This document shows positions 16,493-25,125 of a stretch of 32,301 nucleotides of DNA, piece by piece. The DNA comes from Syntrophobacterales bacterium. Lineage in GTDB: Bacteria; Desulfobacterota; Syntrophia; Syntrophales; UBA2192. The notes below the pieces were generated by a model. The model searched no databases. It saw only the letters and a program-made list of their open reading frames with translations, and was not told the DNA's origin. Location of the stretch: positions 1 through 32,301 of the forward strand of contig JAGPKU010000023.1 of NCBI GenBank assembly GCA_018053845.1, given 5' to 3'. The stretch's first letter is position 1; each line of letters begins with the position of its first letter. The position numbers were made by a program, and so were the translations under genes.

Positions 16493-17422
16493 TCAGTCCC
16501 GCCTGCCCGCGGGGGGGCTGCTGCCGAAAAGGAGGTCCGAGGGGTTCGATTCCAGCCTCTCGAGGAGCCTCTCCAGCGTCTCCGAGGCGCGCCGCAGGTT
16601 GTCGCTCATGACCTGGACGTCGCGGGCCGTCGTCCTCGACGTCCTCGCGAGATGATCCACCGCCCGGTTCGCCTTCTCCGCCGTCTCGGCCAGCCGCAGG
16701 GCCTTGATCTCGTCGCGGGTCTCCGCGATCAGCGACCGGGCCTCGGCCAGGGCCGCCCGTGCCTCCTCGGCGATCCCCTCGAGCCGGCCCTCCGCCGTGA
16801 TCTTCTCCACCCTCGCTGCGGTCAGGTCGAGGTTTGCCGAGATCGACTCCAGGTTTGCCACGACCTTCTGCGTGCGGGGACCCGAGAGGAGATCCTCGGC
16901 CGCCTTGGCCGATCGGGTGACGCTCTTCGAGATCCCCTCGAGGTCGACCTGCCTGATCTTTTCGAGGATCTCGTCGATGCCTGAGAAGATCTGGCGGATC
17001 TGGGACGGCTTCGACGGGATGATCGGGTATTCGGAGGCGAAGGCGAGCCGGGGCGAGAGATCGGGCTCGTCGGGGTCGCGCCGGTCGAGCTCGACGAAGA
17101 CGATGCCCGTGATCCCCGCGACCTTCAGCGAGGCCACGGTGTCCGTCTCCGCGTCGTCGCGCAGCCGGATCTTCATGACGACCTCGATGAGGCGGTTGTC
17201 GGGGGCCACCCGGATCTCCTCGACGCGGCCCACGTCCACTCCCCGGTATTTCACGGCGGAATCCCGCTGGAGCCCCTGCACGGATTCGTCGAAGTACGTG
17301 GCGAAGCGGGCCCCCTTCTCGAAATACTTCGAGGCGCCGACCCAGATGACGGCGGCGACCCCGAGGAGGGCCCCCGCGGTCACGAAGATGCCGAGAGCCC
17401 TGCTGGAAACCTTTCTGGCCAT
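16493..17422 (-). CDS. mlaD: MlaD-family MCE substrate-binding protein
   Basis: A 309-residue protein with one N-terminal membrane anchor (residues about 9-28, ALGIFVTAGALLGVAAVIWVG). The MCE domain spans about residues 38-115: FDESVQGLQRDSAVKYRGVDVG is the signature, followed by TVASLKVAGITGIVFVEL. A long helical C-terminal region (about 140-290, repeated ITAEGR/ARAALAEARSL-type charged helices) could form the needle or tunnel seen in MCE assemblies. It should be periplasmic and hand lipid between membranes with MlaE and MlaF. AAGGA lies 5 nt before ATG 17422. Direction of transport cannot be inferred. Confidence 0.92.
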   Translation of the reverse strand: MARKVSSRALGIFVTAGALLGVAAVIWVGASKYFEKGARFATYFDESVQGLQRDSAVKYRGVDVGRVEEIRVAPDNRLIEVVMKIRLRDDAETDTVASLKVAGITGIVFVELDRRDPDEPDLSPRLAFASEYPIIPSKPSQIRQIFSGIDEILEKIRQVDLEGISKSVTRSAKAAEDLLSGPRTQKVVANLESISANLDLTAARVEKITAEGRLEGIAEEARAALAEARSLIAETRDEIKALRLAETAEKANRAVDHLARTSRTTARDVQVMSDNLRRASETLERLLERLESNPSDLLFGSSPPAGRRD

Positions 17423-17524
17423 GTTCGTCCTTCTCCCCGGCTGATCGGCAATCGATCGGCTTGAGCCCGATCCGTGACGTTATGCCTTCTGCCTGCAGTG
17501 ATCGGCGGCTCGGAGCTTCCCCAT

Positions 17525-18286
17525 TCACTCCGCCTGGCGGTTGAAGAAATGGTTGACGCGGGGGTCCGTGGACGTCTCCCGGAGCTCCTGCGGCGTGCCC
17601 CGGGCGATGATGCCCCTGGCGTCCTTGTGCAGCATGATGACCCGCTGGCCGAGGCTGAAGATGGAGGCCAGCTCCTGCGTCACGAAGACCATGGTCGTCC
17701 CGATCCCCTCGTTGAGGCTGCGGATCAGGATGTCGAGCTCGGCGGCCGTGACGGGGTCCAGACCCGCCCAGGGCTCGTCGTAGAAGAGGAACGAGGGGTC
17801 CAGCGCCATGGCCCGCGCGAGCCCCGCCCGCTTCCGCATGCCCCCGGAGAGCTCGGAGGGCATGTGGTTGTCGTAGCCCGCCAGGCCGACGAGACCGAGC
17901 TTCATCCGGACGATCTCCCGGATCAGCTCCGGCGGCAGGTCCGTGTACTCCGCAAGCGGCAGGGCCACGTTCTCGGCCAGCGACATGGAGCCGAAGAGGG
18001 CGTCGGCCTGGAAGAGCACGCCGATCCGGCTCCGGACCCGGTGCAGGGTTTCCTCGTCGGCCCGGGTGATGTCGACGCCTTGGATGACGACCCGGCCCGC
18101 GCAGGGCCGGAGAAGACCGATCATGTGCTTCAGGAGCGTCGACTTCCCGCAACCGCTTCCGCCGAGGATCATGAACCGCTCGCCCCGGAAGACCTCGAAG
18201 CTCACGTCCTCGAGGATCGTCACGTCGCCGTAGCGTGCGGTGAGCCCCTCGACGATGATGACCGGCTCTTGATCGGGCGATCCCAC
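17525..18286 (-). CDS. mlaF: MlaF-family ABC transporter ATPase
   Basis: A 253-residue cytoplasmic ATPase of the Mla lipid transporter. It has Walker A GGSGCGKST near residues 42-50, LFQADALFGSMSLAENVALPL (Q-loop region), signature LSGGMRKRAGLARAMA and Walker B FLFYDEPWAGLDP. The FGSM step after the Q-loop and ELASIFSLGQRVIML near 206 are typical of MlaF-like rather than ordinary importers. The start is GTG 18286, with AGGAGG 7 nt upstream; an in-frame ATG further upstream would add a basic 29-residue tail of no family likeness. It is the third gene of the operon, 117 nt after the permease gene. Confidence 0.93.
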   Translation of the reverse strand: MGSPDQEPVIIVEGLTARYGDVTILEDVSFEVFRGERFMILGGSGCGKSTLLKHMIGLLRPCAGRVVIQGVDITRADEETLHRVRSRIGVLFQADALFGSMSLAENVALPLAEYTDLPPELIREIVRMKLGLVGLAGYDNHMPSELSGGMRKRAGLARAMALDPSFLFYDEPWAGLDPVTAAELDILIRSLNEGIGTTMVFVTQELASIFSLGQRVIMLHKDARGIIARGTPQELRETSTDPRVNHFFNRQAE

Positions 18287-18403
18287 GGTTGTCCTCCTGT
18301 GCCGCTCCCCTGCTCCTTGGCACGTCGGATGCTGACGTCGTTTTCCGTCGACCTTCGGCCTGCCTGTCTGCAACCGGGCCGGCGAAAGCCCTTTGCCCCC
18401 GCC

Positions 18404-19549
18404 TCAATGCCGGACGTAGTGCAGCATGACGGCGAAGGCCGAGTCGGCCACGATGATCAGGAAGATCGCCGAGACCACGGCCGAGGTCGTCGACTGCCCC
18501 ACCCCCTCGGCGCCACCGCGCACCTGGAATCCCCGCTGGCAGCCGATCCCGGCGATCAGCGCGGCGAAGACCCCCGCCTTGACCAGGCTCGTGGCGAAGT
18601 CGAAGACCCGGATGCTGTCCTTCGTCTGCTGGATGTAGGTGAAGGCGGTGAGATCGAGCCCCGTGATCCCCACGATGAGGCCGCCGAGGATGGCGAAGAA
18701 GTCTGCGTAGATCGTCAGGATGGGGACCACGATCATCGCCGCGAGCACCTTCGGGACGGCCAGGAACCGGATCGGATCGAACCCCATGGTCACCAGCGCG
18801 TTCACCTCGTCGTTGACGACCATGGTGCCGATCTCGGCGGCGAAGGCCGAGCCCGACCGTCCCGCCACGAGGATGGCCGTCATGATCGGGCCCAGTTCTC
18901 GGACCATGGCGATGGTCACGAGGTTGGCCACGTAGAGGTTGGCCCCGAACTGCTTGAGCTGCAGCGACGACATGAACGCCATGATGAGGCCCAGCAGCAG
19001 GCTGATGAGCGCCACGATGGGCAGCCCGTCCGCGCCGGCCCGTTTCATGTAGAATTTGACCTCCTCCCAGCGCACGCTGCGCGGGTGCGCCAGGCAGAAG
19101 GCGAGGGCCGTGACGAGCTCCCCGACGAAGGACATGATCTCCAGGAAGTCCCGGTACTGGAGACGGGCCAGCTCGCCCAGCTTCACCACGATGGCCCGCC
19201 TTTCGGACTCGGGCCTCAGGGGCGGCCGCTGGAGCGCCTCCCGGTCGATGAGGCCCAGCAGGCCGTGGTGCTTCCGGGATACACCGAGCAGCTCGAAGGG
19301 GATCCCTCTGGAGCGGCAAAGGTTCTCCATCTCGATGAGGGCCAGCGCCCCGGCACTGTCGAGGTACTCCACGCCGGAAACATCGACGGCGATCCCCCGG
19401 GGCTCGAGCCGCCCCGGGATGGCCTGCAGCTCCGCCATGAGGGTCTTGAGGTCCGCGAGGGCGAGGCGGCCGGCGAGGCGCACCGTTGCCCGAGCACCCC
19501 GGGCGCCCTCGACGCTGATCCTGTATCCGGTGCTGCTGATCTCAGCCAT
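18404..19549 (-). CDS. mlaE: MlaE-family permease with N-terminal STAS domain
   Basis: A 381-residue fusion. Residues about 5-110 are a STAS domain: VRLAGRLALADLKTL, then the IAVDVSGVEYLDSAGALALIEM core containing the SAGALAL turn. Residues about 125-381 are the MlaE permease with about five membrane helices, including the LGPIMTAILVAGRSGSAFAAEIGTM family motif. In E. coli the STAS protein is the separate MlaB; here it is joined to the permease, a known arrangement in other bacteria. A GGGAGC site sits just before ATG 19549. Its start is 21 nt after the stop of the upstream sensor-like lipoprotein gene, so both are in one operon. Confidence 0.93.
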   Translation of the reverse strand: MAEISSTGYRISVEGARGARATVRLAGRLALADLKTLMAELQAIPGRLEPRGIAVDVSGVEYLDSAGALALIEMENLCRSRGIPFELLGVSRKHHGLLGLIDREALQRPPLRPESERRAIVVKLGELARLQYRDFLEIMSFVGELVTALAFCLAHPRSVRWEEVKFYMKRAGADGLPIVALISLLLGLIMAFMSSLQLKQFGANLYVANLVTIAMVRELGPIMTAILVAGRSGSAFAAEIGTMVVNDEVNALVTMGFDPIRFLAVPKVLAAMIVVPILTIYADFFAILGGLIVGITGLDLTAFTYIQQTKDSIRVFDFATSLVKAGVFAALIAGIGCQRGFQVRGGAEGVGQSTTSAVVSAIFLIIVADSAFAVMLHYVRH

Positions 19550-19570
19550 GGCTCCCGTTCCGGGCGGCGC

Positions 19571-20137
19571 TCAGCGGCCAAGGTCGACCCGCTGGAATTC
19601 CGCCTCGGTCAGACCGTGACGGTTCATGAGGTCCGCCGGGTCGAACGCCAGCACGAGGAGCCCTACCGCCTCGCCGCGGCGCTCCAGGGGGATCGCCACC
19701 ACGTAGAGCGCCTTGCGGTCCTGCAGGTGGAGCTTCTTCTTGACGACCCTGCGTTCCTTCAGGGCCGTTGCGACGACGTCGTATCGCGAATAGTCGAGAC
19801 GGCGGATCCGCGCCCCGGGCGTTGCGGAGGCAAGGGTGATGCCGTGACGGTCCAGGACGGTGATGCCGCAGGGGAAGGGGCGGTCGCTCTCCCGGGCCAG
19901 GGTGCAGGCCTGCTCCAGGATGCGCCCCGCTGCCGGAGGCTCCCCCTTGGCCGCTGCATCCGCGAGGGAAGCCGAGAGGGATTCTCTGACCGCCAGGACC
20001 TCCTTCCGGAAGGCCTCTTCGGCCTCCGAGGGGCCGGGCGCCGGTGGGGCGCACGCCGCTGCGAGCACCGCCGCGAACGCCAGAGCTGCACCCCGGAACC
20101 GTCTCCCGGTCCTTTGCATCGCCGGGCAATCCGTCAC
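19571..20137 (-). CDS. Lipoprotein with a single Cache/PDC-like sensor domain
   Basis: A 188-residue predicted lipoprotein. The N terminus has a basic region and ALAFAAVLAAAC with a modified Cys at residue 29. A helix (EEAFRKEVLAVRESL) leads into a PDC-like fold: CGITVLDRHGITLASATPG near 90-107, KLHLQDRKALYVVAIPLER near 134-153 and VGLLVLAFDPADL at the end. The pattern is like extracellular ligand sensors, but with no signalling domain attached. It is the first gene of the mla-type operon, so it may report or modulate envelope lipid transport; this is inference. GTG 20137 has AGGGGG about 7 nt upstream; an ATG six codons later is an alternative with a weaker SD. Confidence 0.72.
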   Translation of the reverse strand: MTDCPAMQRTGRRFRGAALAFAAVLAAACAPPAPGPSEAEEAFRKEVLAVRESLSASLADAAAKGEPPAAGRILEQACTLARESDRPFPCGITVLDRHGITLASATPGARIRRLDYSRYDVVATALKERRVVKKKLHLQDRKALYVVAIPLERRGEAVGLLVLAFDPADLMNRHGLTEAEFQRVDLGR

Positions 20138-20192
20138 TTCAGGCCCCCTCGGGCAGAGTCACGCAAACGGAATCGACCGCGTCCCGGCTCGA

Positions 20193-20221
20193 AGTATAGC
20201 AAAAAGAGGACGCGAATTCAC
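20193..20221 (-). promoter_or_regulatory. Extended -10 promoter of the mla-type operon
   Basis: Minus strand: -10 TATACT at 20198-20193 (5/6) preceded by TGC (extended -10), 17-nt spacer, -35 GTGAAT at 20221-20216 (3/6). It lies about 56 nt upstream of the GTG at 20137. Confidence 0.65.
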
Positions 20222-20236
20222 GGATTCTTGAGGGGG

Positions 20237-20266
20237 CGGCCTGTGCGGCCGACTGGAAACAGGCCG
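20237..20266. terminator. Hairpin downstream of htrA, uncertain terminator
   Basis: Perfect 8-bp stem CGGCCTGT (20237-20244) with ACAGGCCG (20259-20266), loop 14 nt, between the htrA stop and the mla promoter. There is no T-run, so it may only be a structured spacer. Confidence 0.3.
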
Positions 20267-20322
20267 GGGCCTCCGATTCCGCGAGCGACCCCCCTTCCGT
20301 CGGGCATCCGGCCCGTTGCGGC

Positions 20323-21756
20323 TCAGCGCAGCCTGATCTGGAGCGAGCCCCTGTCCCGGGTGCGCCCGTCCACGATCGAAACCAGGACCTGCTCGCCCGG
20401 CTTCACCAGGGCCAGGGCCGCCGAGAGATCCTGCGCGCTCGCAAGCGGCAACTCGTTGACCTCCAGGATCACATCCCCGGGTTCCAGCCCTGCCCGGGCG
20501 CCGGGGCTCCCCGTCTCGACGCGGGTGATGATCACGCCCTGGCCCGGTCGGAGCTTCAGGCGGGAGGCCTCCCTGGCCGTCACGGGCCTCACCGTGATGC
20601 CCAGGCGCTCCTGGATCGGGACGGCGGAGACCTGGGCGCGACTCTCCATGGACTCGATCCGCAGGGGCACCTCGCGCTTCTTTCCCTCGCGGAGGATCGT
20701 CACCCGCACCTCCTTGCCGATGGGCGAGGCGGCCGCCTCGTTGCGGAGCTGCGAGGCGTCGCGGATCTCCTTGCCGTTGAAGGCGACGACGACGTCGCCC
20801 TGCCTGAGACCCGCTTTTTCCGCCGGGCCGGCCTTGTGCACCTCGGAGATCAGGGCGCCCCGGGTCACCTCGATGCCCAGGGTCCTGGAGAGCTCATGGG
20901 TGAGGTCCTGCACGGAGACGCCGAGCCAGCCGCGCTCGACCTTCCCCCTGGCGATCAGTTCGCGGGAGATATAGACGGCCATGTTGCTCGGGATGGCGAA
21001 GCCGATCCCCTCGAATCCGCCCGATGTGGAGGAGATGGCGGCATTGACGCCCACAACTTCGCCGCGCAGGTTCAGCAGGGGCCCGCCGCTGTTGCCGGGG
21101 TTGATGGCGGCGTCGGTCTGGAGGAAGTCCTGGTACCCCGACGGGTCCGTGATCCCCCGGCGGTGCTTTGCGCTGATGATGCCGGTGGTCACGGTCTGAT
21201 CGAGACCGCGGGGGTGCCCGATGGCGACGACCCACTCGCCCACCTCCACGGCGTCCGAGTCACCGAACCGCACGTGTGGAAGGGGCTTCCCGGCGTCGAT
21301 CTTGACGACGGCGAGGTCCGTTTTCGGGTCCGTCCCGACGACACGGGCCTCGTACCGGGAGCCGTCGGCGAGCAGCACCTGGACCTTCGAGGCGCCGCCC
21401 ACGACGTGGTTGTTGGTCAGGATGTGACCCTGGGCATCGGTGATCATCCCCGTGCCGAGACCCCTGATCTCCCGCTTGTATCGCCGGGGTGCCTGCTGCG
21501 GGTCCTGGAAAAAGCGAAAGAACGGGTCGCCCTCGAAGGGCATGACCGGGCGCCTGACCTCCTGGCTCCGGGTCACCTCGATGTGGACCACGGCCGGGAT
21601 GTTTTCCTTGGCCACGCGGATGACGGCCGTGCTCAGATCCGGGGTGCCTGCCTTCTGGGCGGCGGCAATGCCCGGGAACGCAAGGGCGGGCAGGATCAGC
21701 CCCAGAAGGGTCAGAACCCCCCGGCGCGCAGACTTTGCATATCGCAGCTTACTCAT
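20323..21756 (-). CDS. htrA: HtrA/DegP-type periplasmic serine protease
   Basis: A 477-residue secreted protease. Residues 1-34 form a Sec signal (basic start, GVLTLLGLILPALAFPG, AAAQ cleavage site). The trypsin-like domain has the triad H117 (ILTNNHVVG), D147 (PKTDLAVVKID) and S223 (NPGNSGGPLLN). Two PDZ domains follow: first near 275-365 (RGWLGVSVQDL), second near 385-470 (LGITVRPVTAREA, then RAGLEPGDVILEVN). It should degrade or refold damaged envelope proteins. The ATG at 21756 has AGGGAG 8 nt upstream and precedes the signal peptide; a much longer upstream open frame is not protein-like. It is divergent from the lytic transglycosylase, both envelope functions. Confidence 0.95.
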   Translation of the reverse strand: MSKLRYAKSARRGVLTLLGLILPALAFPGIAAAQKAGTPDLSTAVIRVAKENIPAVVHIEVTRSQEVRRPVMPFEGDPFFRFFQDPQQAPRRYKREIRGLGTGMITDAQGHILTNNHVVGGASKVQVLLADGSRYEARVVGTDPKTDLAVVKIDAGKPLPHVRFGDSDAVEVGEWVVAIGHPRGLDQTVTTGIISAKHRRGITDPSGYQDFLQTDAAINPGNSGGPLLNLRGEVVGVNAAISSTSGGFEGIGFAIPSNMAVYISRELIARGKVERGWLGVSVQDLTHELSRTLGIEVTRGALISEVHKAGPAEKAGLRQGDVVVAFNGKEIRDASQLRNEAAASPIGKEVRVTILREGKKREVPLRIESMESRAQVSAVPIQERLGITVRPVTAREASRLKLRPGQGVIITRVETGSPGARAGLEPGDVILEVNELPLASAQDLSAALALVKPGEQVLVSIVDGRTRDRGSLQIRLR

Positions 21757-21992
21757 CGTGCATCTCCCTGATGGGCGTGTTTTCCCGTCCCGGGGACCTC
21801 GGCCGGGTCCCCGTTGCGGCGACACCACGTTAACCGAAAAAGCAAGGACTGGCAAGGGCGCAAAAGGCGTCGCCCCGGCAGGGCGGGCCCGGCCGACGGA
21901 CTCGATGCTGCCCTGTAACCGGAGTCCGGCCTTCGGGAATAGGAAAAAATCAAGCTTTTTCTGCACCGCGGGGCCTAAAATGCCCTGATTTT

Positions 21993-22020
21993 CTTTTATC
22001 TCGTTGATATTATTCGTCAA
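21993..22020 (-). promoter_or_regulatory. Sigma70 promoter for htrA
   Basis: Minus strand: TTGACG (22020-22015, 5/6), 16-nt spacer, TAAAAG (21998-21993, 4/6). The leader to the ATG at 21756 would be about 230 nt, long enough for additional control that I cannot identify. Confidence 0.5.
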
Positions 22021-22044
22021 TTAAAGAAAATCGCCACTTTTTTC

Positions 22045-22073
22045 TTGCAATCCTCGTCATCGGCTTGTAACAT
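22045..22073 (+). promoter_or_regulatory. Sigma70-like promoter for the lytic transglycosylase
   Basis: TTGCAA (22045-22050, 4/6), 17-nt spacer, TAACAT (22068-22073, 4/6), upstream of the ATG at 22244. Confidence 0.45.
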
Positions 22074-22243
22074 TCGTAAAAACAAAGTTGCAGCGGGTGC
22101 AAGAATCAACAGCCGTCTTTGAACCAGCCTGACCTTCCGGTCCCCTCGTCCCGCTGAAATTCCCCAACGACAACGCCTGAGAAAAAGCCTCTCGACAGGA
22201 CCAGCCGGGTGGGGACAGGACAGGAGAAAGAAGGGGAAGAGAC

Positions 22244-22855
22244 ATGAACGCGATGAAATACCTGGCCCTGCTGGGGTTGATCGTCGGCGTCGTTTCGCTG
22301 ACGAGCCTGAATTTTTCCGACGAGGCCGCCCAATACAGCGGCCTTGGTTTCGAATTGAACTGGCAGGAGGAGCGCGCCGTGGAGATGATCACGGCGCACC
22401 TGGCGGAAAAAAACGCCCACATCCCGGACGAGGAGCTCCGGGAGGTGGCCAGGACCATGTACGACGCCGCGCGGCGCTATGACGTCGATTACCGCCTGGT
22501 CCTGGCCGTCATCGACGCCGAGAGCAACTTCCGCCACAATGTCGTTTCCGACGCGGGTGCCGTCGGGATCATGCAGGTCAAGCCGGTCGTGGCCCGGGAG
22601 TTCTCCGATGAGGTGGGGATCCCCTACAGGCGGGATGTCCTGCAGTGCCCCCACGCGAATGTCCGCTTCGGGGTCTATTACCTGTCGTGGCTGAGCCGTC
22701 ATTACGACAACGAGTATGCCGTCCTCTATGCCTACAACGTCGGTTTCACCCGGGCGCGGCAGAACATGCAGCGAAACAGCGAGCCGAAGACCGGCTACAC
22801 GAGGAAAGTCATGGAGGAGTACGAGCGCAACCGCTCCCGGCTCCCGGGCGTGTGA
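22244..22855 (+). CDS. Lytic transglycosylase (SLT domain)
   Basis: A 203-residue muramidase-type enzyme that cleaves peptidoglycan glycan strands to form 1,6-anhydro ends. Residues 5-22 are a hydrophobic signal or anchor without a lipobox Cys. The SLT domain starts near residue 65: YDVDYRLVLAVIDAESNFRH carries catalytic E93, followed by SDAGAVGIMQVKP, NVRFGVYYLSWL and YAVLYAYNVG, the usual four SLT motifs in order. The short length resembles membrane-associated SLT enzymes more than Slt70. ATG 22244 has GGGGAAG upstream in a purine-rich tract. It is followed 35 nt later by a bidirectional terminator. Confidence 0.92.
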   Translation: MNAMKYLALLGLIVGVVSLTSLNFSDEAAQYSGLGFELNWQEERAVEMITAHLAEKNAHIPDEELREVARTMYDAARRYDVDYRLVLAVIDAESNFRHNVVSDAGAVGIMQVKPVVAREFSDEVGIPYRRDVLQCPHANVRFGVYYLSWLSRHYDNEYAVLYAYNVGFTRARQNMQRNSEPKTGYTRKVMEEYERNRSRLPGV

Positions 22856-22890
22856 GAGGGGCCGCAAGGGTCTGGCATCAATCGGCAGGG

Positions 22891-22924
22891 AAAAGCCCCC
22901 GTTTTTCGGAACCGGGGGCTTTTT
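22891..22924. terminator. Bidirectional rho-independent terminator
   Basis: Stem AAAAGCCCCCG (22891-22901) with CGGGGGCTTTT (22913-22923), 11-nt loop and T-run, between the convergent lytic transglycosylase and spermidine-synthase-like genes. Confidence 0.93.
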
Positions 22925-22964
22925 GTTTGCCCTGCAGCACCCCGGTGTCTTGCGGCCCCGGTTG

Positions 22965-25088
22965 TCACGGCCGCAGGGACTTCAGCCAGCCCGCAAAATC
23001 GAAGCCGTCCCAGCGCTCCCGCATCCCGTCGCGCAGCGGCAGCATGATGTTGATGTAGTCGTCCGTCCAGGGGGCCACGTCCTTGAGACCGTCGCCGGGC
23101 CCGAGGGGGATCCAGCCCCTTCTGAGAAGTGCCGTCAGCCGTTCGGGGTCCCGGGCAAGAACCACGCACCACGTGGCGCTCTGATTGGCCTTGAGCTGCG
23201 TCTTCGGCGTCGGCACGTTGATGGCGCCGGCAAGGCCGAGCCGGGCGGCGATCGCCTTGATGACCGGGCGAAGCTCGTAGTAGCGGTTCGACACGTGGAA
23301 GAGGATCACCCCGTCGTCCTTGAGCCGTTCCAGGTAGATCTGGACCGCCTCCCGTGTCAGCAGGTGGGTCGGGATGCCGTCGCCCGTGAAGGCATCCATG
23401 TGGATGATGTCGTAGGGCGGCTCCCGCCGGTCGCTGTTCTGCATGGCGAGCCTCCCGTCGCCCACGATGACCCGCACGTCCCCCTTGCTCTCGCCCAGGA
23501 AGGAGAACCAGCGGCGGGCGATCCCCTCGTTGTCGGGGTCGATCTCGTAGAAGACCATGGTTTCGCCCGACTTGACATAGGACGCCGCCGCCCCCGCCCC
23601 CAGCCCCAGCACGGCCATTCTCCGGACAGGGGGGGTCGTCTCGTAGACGTCCGCGATCCCGCCGCCGATGAAGTAATACATGATGGGGGTCAGGCGCTCC
23701 TCGGGGTCCAGCAGCTGCGCGCCGTGAATGGTGCGACCGTGGAGGAGCTGCCGCACGTCGTGAGGGTGGGCTGCCACGTCCCAGATCGTGTAGGTGCCGT
23801 AGAAGTTGCGGTGTCGGAAGCGCACGGGCTCCTGCAGGGTCTGCCAGCCTTCCTTGACGATGAGGAACACGAGGAAGGCCACCAGGACGGCGCGGCCGAC
23901 GGCGGCCGCGTAGGAGACGCCGCTCCTGAGACGGGTCAGCGGCTTCTCCCGGCACCACCAGAAGGTGGGGGCCAGCAGCAGCACGATGATCGGGTATTCA
24001 TAGAGGGCCGAAAACAGGAAGGGCGCCCCGAGGCTGATCAGGGCCCCGCCGATCCAGCCGCCCAGGGCAGCCGCCAGGTAGAAGTTCGTCAGGCGCGACG
24101 CCGGGGGCCTCAGCTCGTAGAGCGTTCCGTGAGCGACCAGGCAGACGAGGAAGAAAACCGTCAGGTGCCCGATGATGGCCAGCCAGTGCACCGGCCCGAG
24201 GAGGAACATGAGCAGGCCGGCCAGCAGGATCTCGGGCCAGGCATTGCGGAGGGATCGGGGCACGCCCCCGCCGGTCCGGAACGTCACGATGAAGCTTCCC
24301 AGGTACAGGGCGAGCGGCAGGATCCAGGTCAGCGGGAAAGACCCGACCTCGAGGGCGATGTAGTTCGTCACCGCCAGCAGGAACGCCGAGGGCAGGCTGG
24401 ACAGCAGGAGCCACCTGCCGTAGGTCGCGGCGCCAACGTCCGCCTCGGCGGGTGACCCTTCCCCCCGGGCGACCGCCGTCGCGGGTCCCAGGTTGGGACG
24501 CAGCAGAACCCAGGAGGCAACGACCAGGGCGGCATACAGGACATAGGTCAGGCTCCAGGCGACACTCTGCAGCCTCACCCCCATGAGGGGCTCGGCAACG
24601 AAGGTGTAGCCCAGCAGCGCGATCAGGGAGCCCGCGTTGGATGCGGCATAGAGGGGGTAGGGCTCCTGTTGTCTGCCCAGACGGGACTCGCTCAGCCACG
24701 CCTGGGCCACCACGGCCGTCGTGGCGAGCACCGCAAAGGGGATCGCCACGTACACCGACAGCACGTAGAGAAGATGGGGCAACGGGGCGTGCGGGTCGGG
24801 CTGGGCGTGCACCTGGAGCGGCAGGTTCACGAGGGGAAGGGCGAGGATGGCCAGATGCCACACGCCGAGTTTCCTGGCGAAGAGGTGGGCGTAGAGATAC
24901 CCGAGGAACAGGGCGGCCTGGAAGAACATCAGGCAGGTGAGCCACACGTGGGCCGCGCCGCCGAAATAGGGGGTCAGCAGGCGCCCCGTGAGCGGCTCGA
25001 GCCCGAAGAGCAGGATCGCCCCGCAAAAGACCATGGCCGTCAGGACGGCCATGGCCAGCCGGTCGCTGCCCGTATTCGCCGTGTGCAT
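22965..25088 (-). CDS. Membrane protein fused to spermidine-synthase-like domain
   Basis: A 707-residue protein. The N-terminal half (residues about 8-420) holds roughly ten or more membrane helices resembling the transporter-like half of fused MFS/spermidine synthase proteins. The C-terminal half (about 450-700) is a class I SAM-fold domain: MAVLGLGAGAAASYVK, YEIDPDNEGIARRWF, VIVGDGRLAM and DIIHMDAFTGDGIPTHLLT. The DxxD putrescine site of true spermidine synthases is altered (DAFTGDG), so polyamine synthesis is not assured; the true substrate is unknown. The preferred start is ATG 25088, with GGAGG and AGGGAG upstream; longer frames are possible. A perfect dyad lies just upstream (25105-25125). 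Confidence 0.87.
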   Translation of the reverse strand: MHTANTGSDRLAMAVLTAMVFCGAILLFGLEPLTGRLLTPYFGGAAHVWLTCLMFFQAALFLGYLYAHLFARKLGVWHLAILALPLVNLPLQVHAQPDPHAPLPHLLYVLSVYVAIPFAVLATTAVVAQAWLSESRLGRQQEPYPLYAASNAGSLIALLGYTFVAEPLMGVRLQSVAWSLTYVLYAALVVASWVLLRPNLGPATAVARGEGSPAEADVGAATYGRWLLLSSLPSAFLLAVTNYIALEVGSFPLTWILPLALYLGSFIVTFRTGGGVPRSLRNAWPEILLAGLLMFLLGPVHWLAIIGHLTVFFLVCLVAHGTLYELRPPASRLTNFYLAAALGGWIGGALISLGAPFLFSALYEYPIIVLLLAPTFWWCREKPLTRLRSGVSYAAAVGRAVLVAFLVFLIVKEGWQTLQEPVRFRHRNFYGTYTIWDVAAHPHDVRQLLHGRTIHGAQLLDPEERLTPIMYYFIGGGIADVYETTPPVRRMAVLGLGAGAAASYVKSGETMVFYEIDPDNEGIARRWFSFLGESKGDVRVIVGDGRLAMQNSDRREPPYDIIHMDAFTGDGIPTHLLTREAVQIYLERLKDDGVILFHVSNRYYELRPVIKAIAARLGLAGAINVPTPKTQLKANQSATWCVVLARDPERLTALLRRGWIPLGPGDGLKDVAPWTDDYINIMLPLRDGMRERWDGFDFAGWLKSLRP

Positions 25089-25104
25089 TCTCCCTGACCT
25101 CCGA

Positions 25105-25125
25105 AAGCGGTATTCCATACCGCTT
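25105..25125. promoter_or_regulatory. Perfect dyad, candidate operator
   Basis: AAGCGGTAT, 3-nt spacer, ATACCGCTT: a perfect 9-bp inverted repeat centred 27 nt before the start of the spermidine-synthase-like gene and overlapping its proposed -10. The size and symmetry suit a dimeric repressor site; a small RNA hairpin is an alternative. Confidence 0.5.

Larger units (their letters stand above)
21757..22243. other. AT-rich divergent control region, 487 nt
   Basis: Between htrA (minus) and the lytic transglycosylase (plus). About 21930-22090 is strikingly AT-rich for this genome and holds a good promoter on each strand. No small gene is supported. Confidence 0.6.

Noticed and set aside
16542-16553. 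GGTTCGATTCC, resembling a tRNA T-loop
   Set aside because: It is inside the mlaD coding region and no acceptor, D- or anticodon-arm pairing surrounds it.
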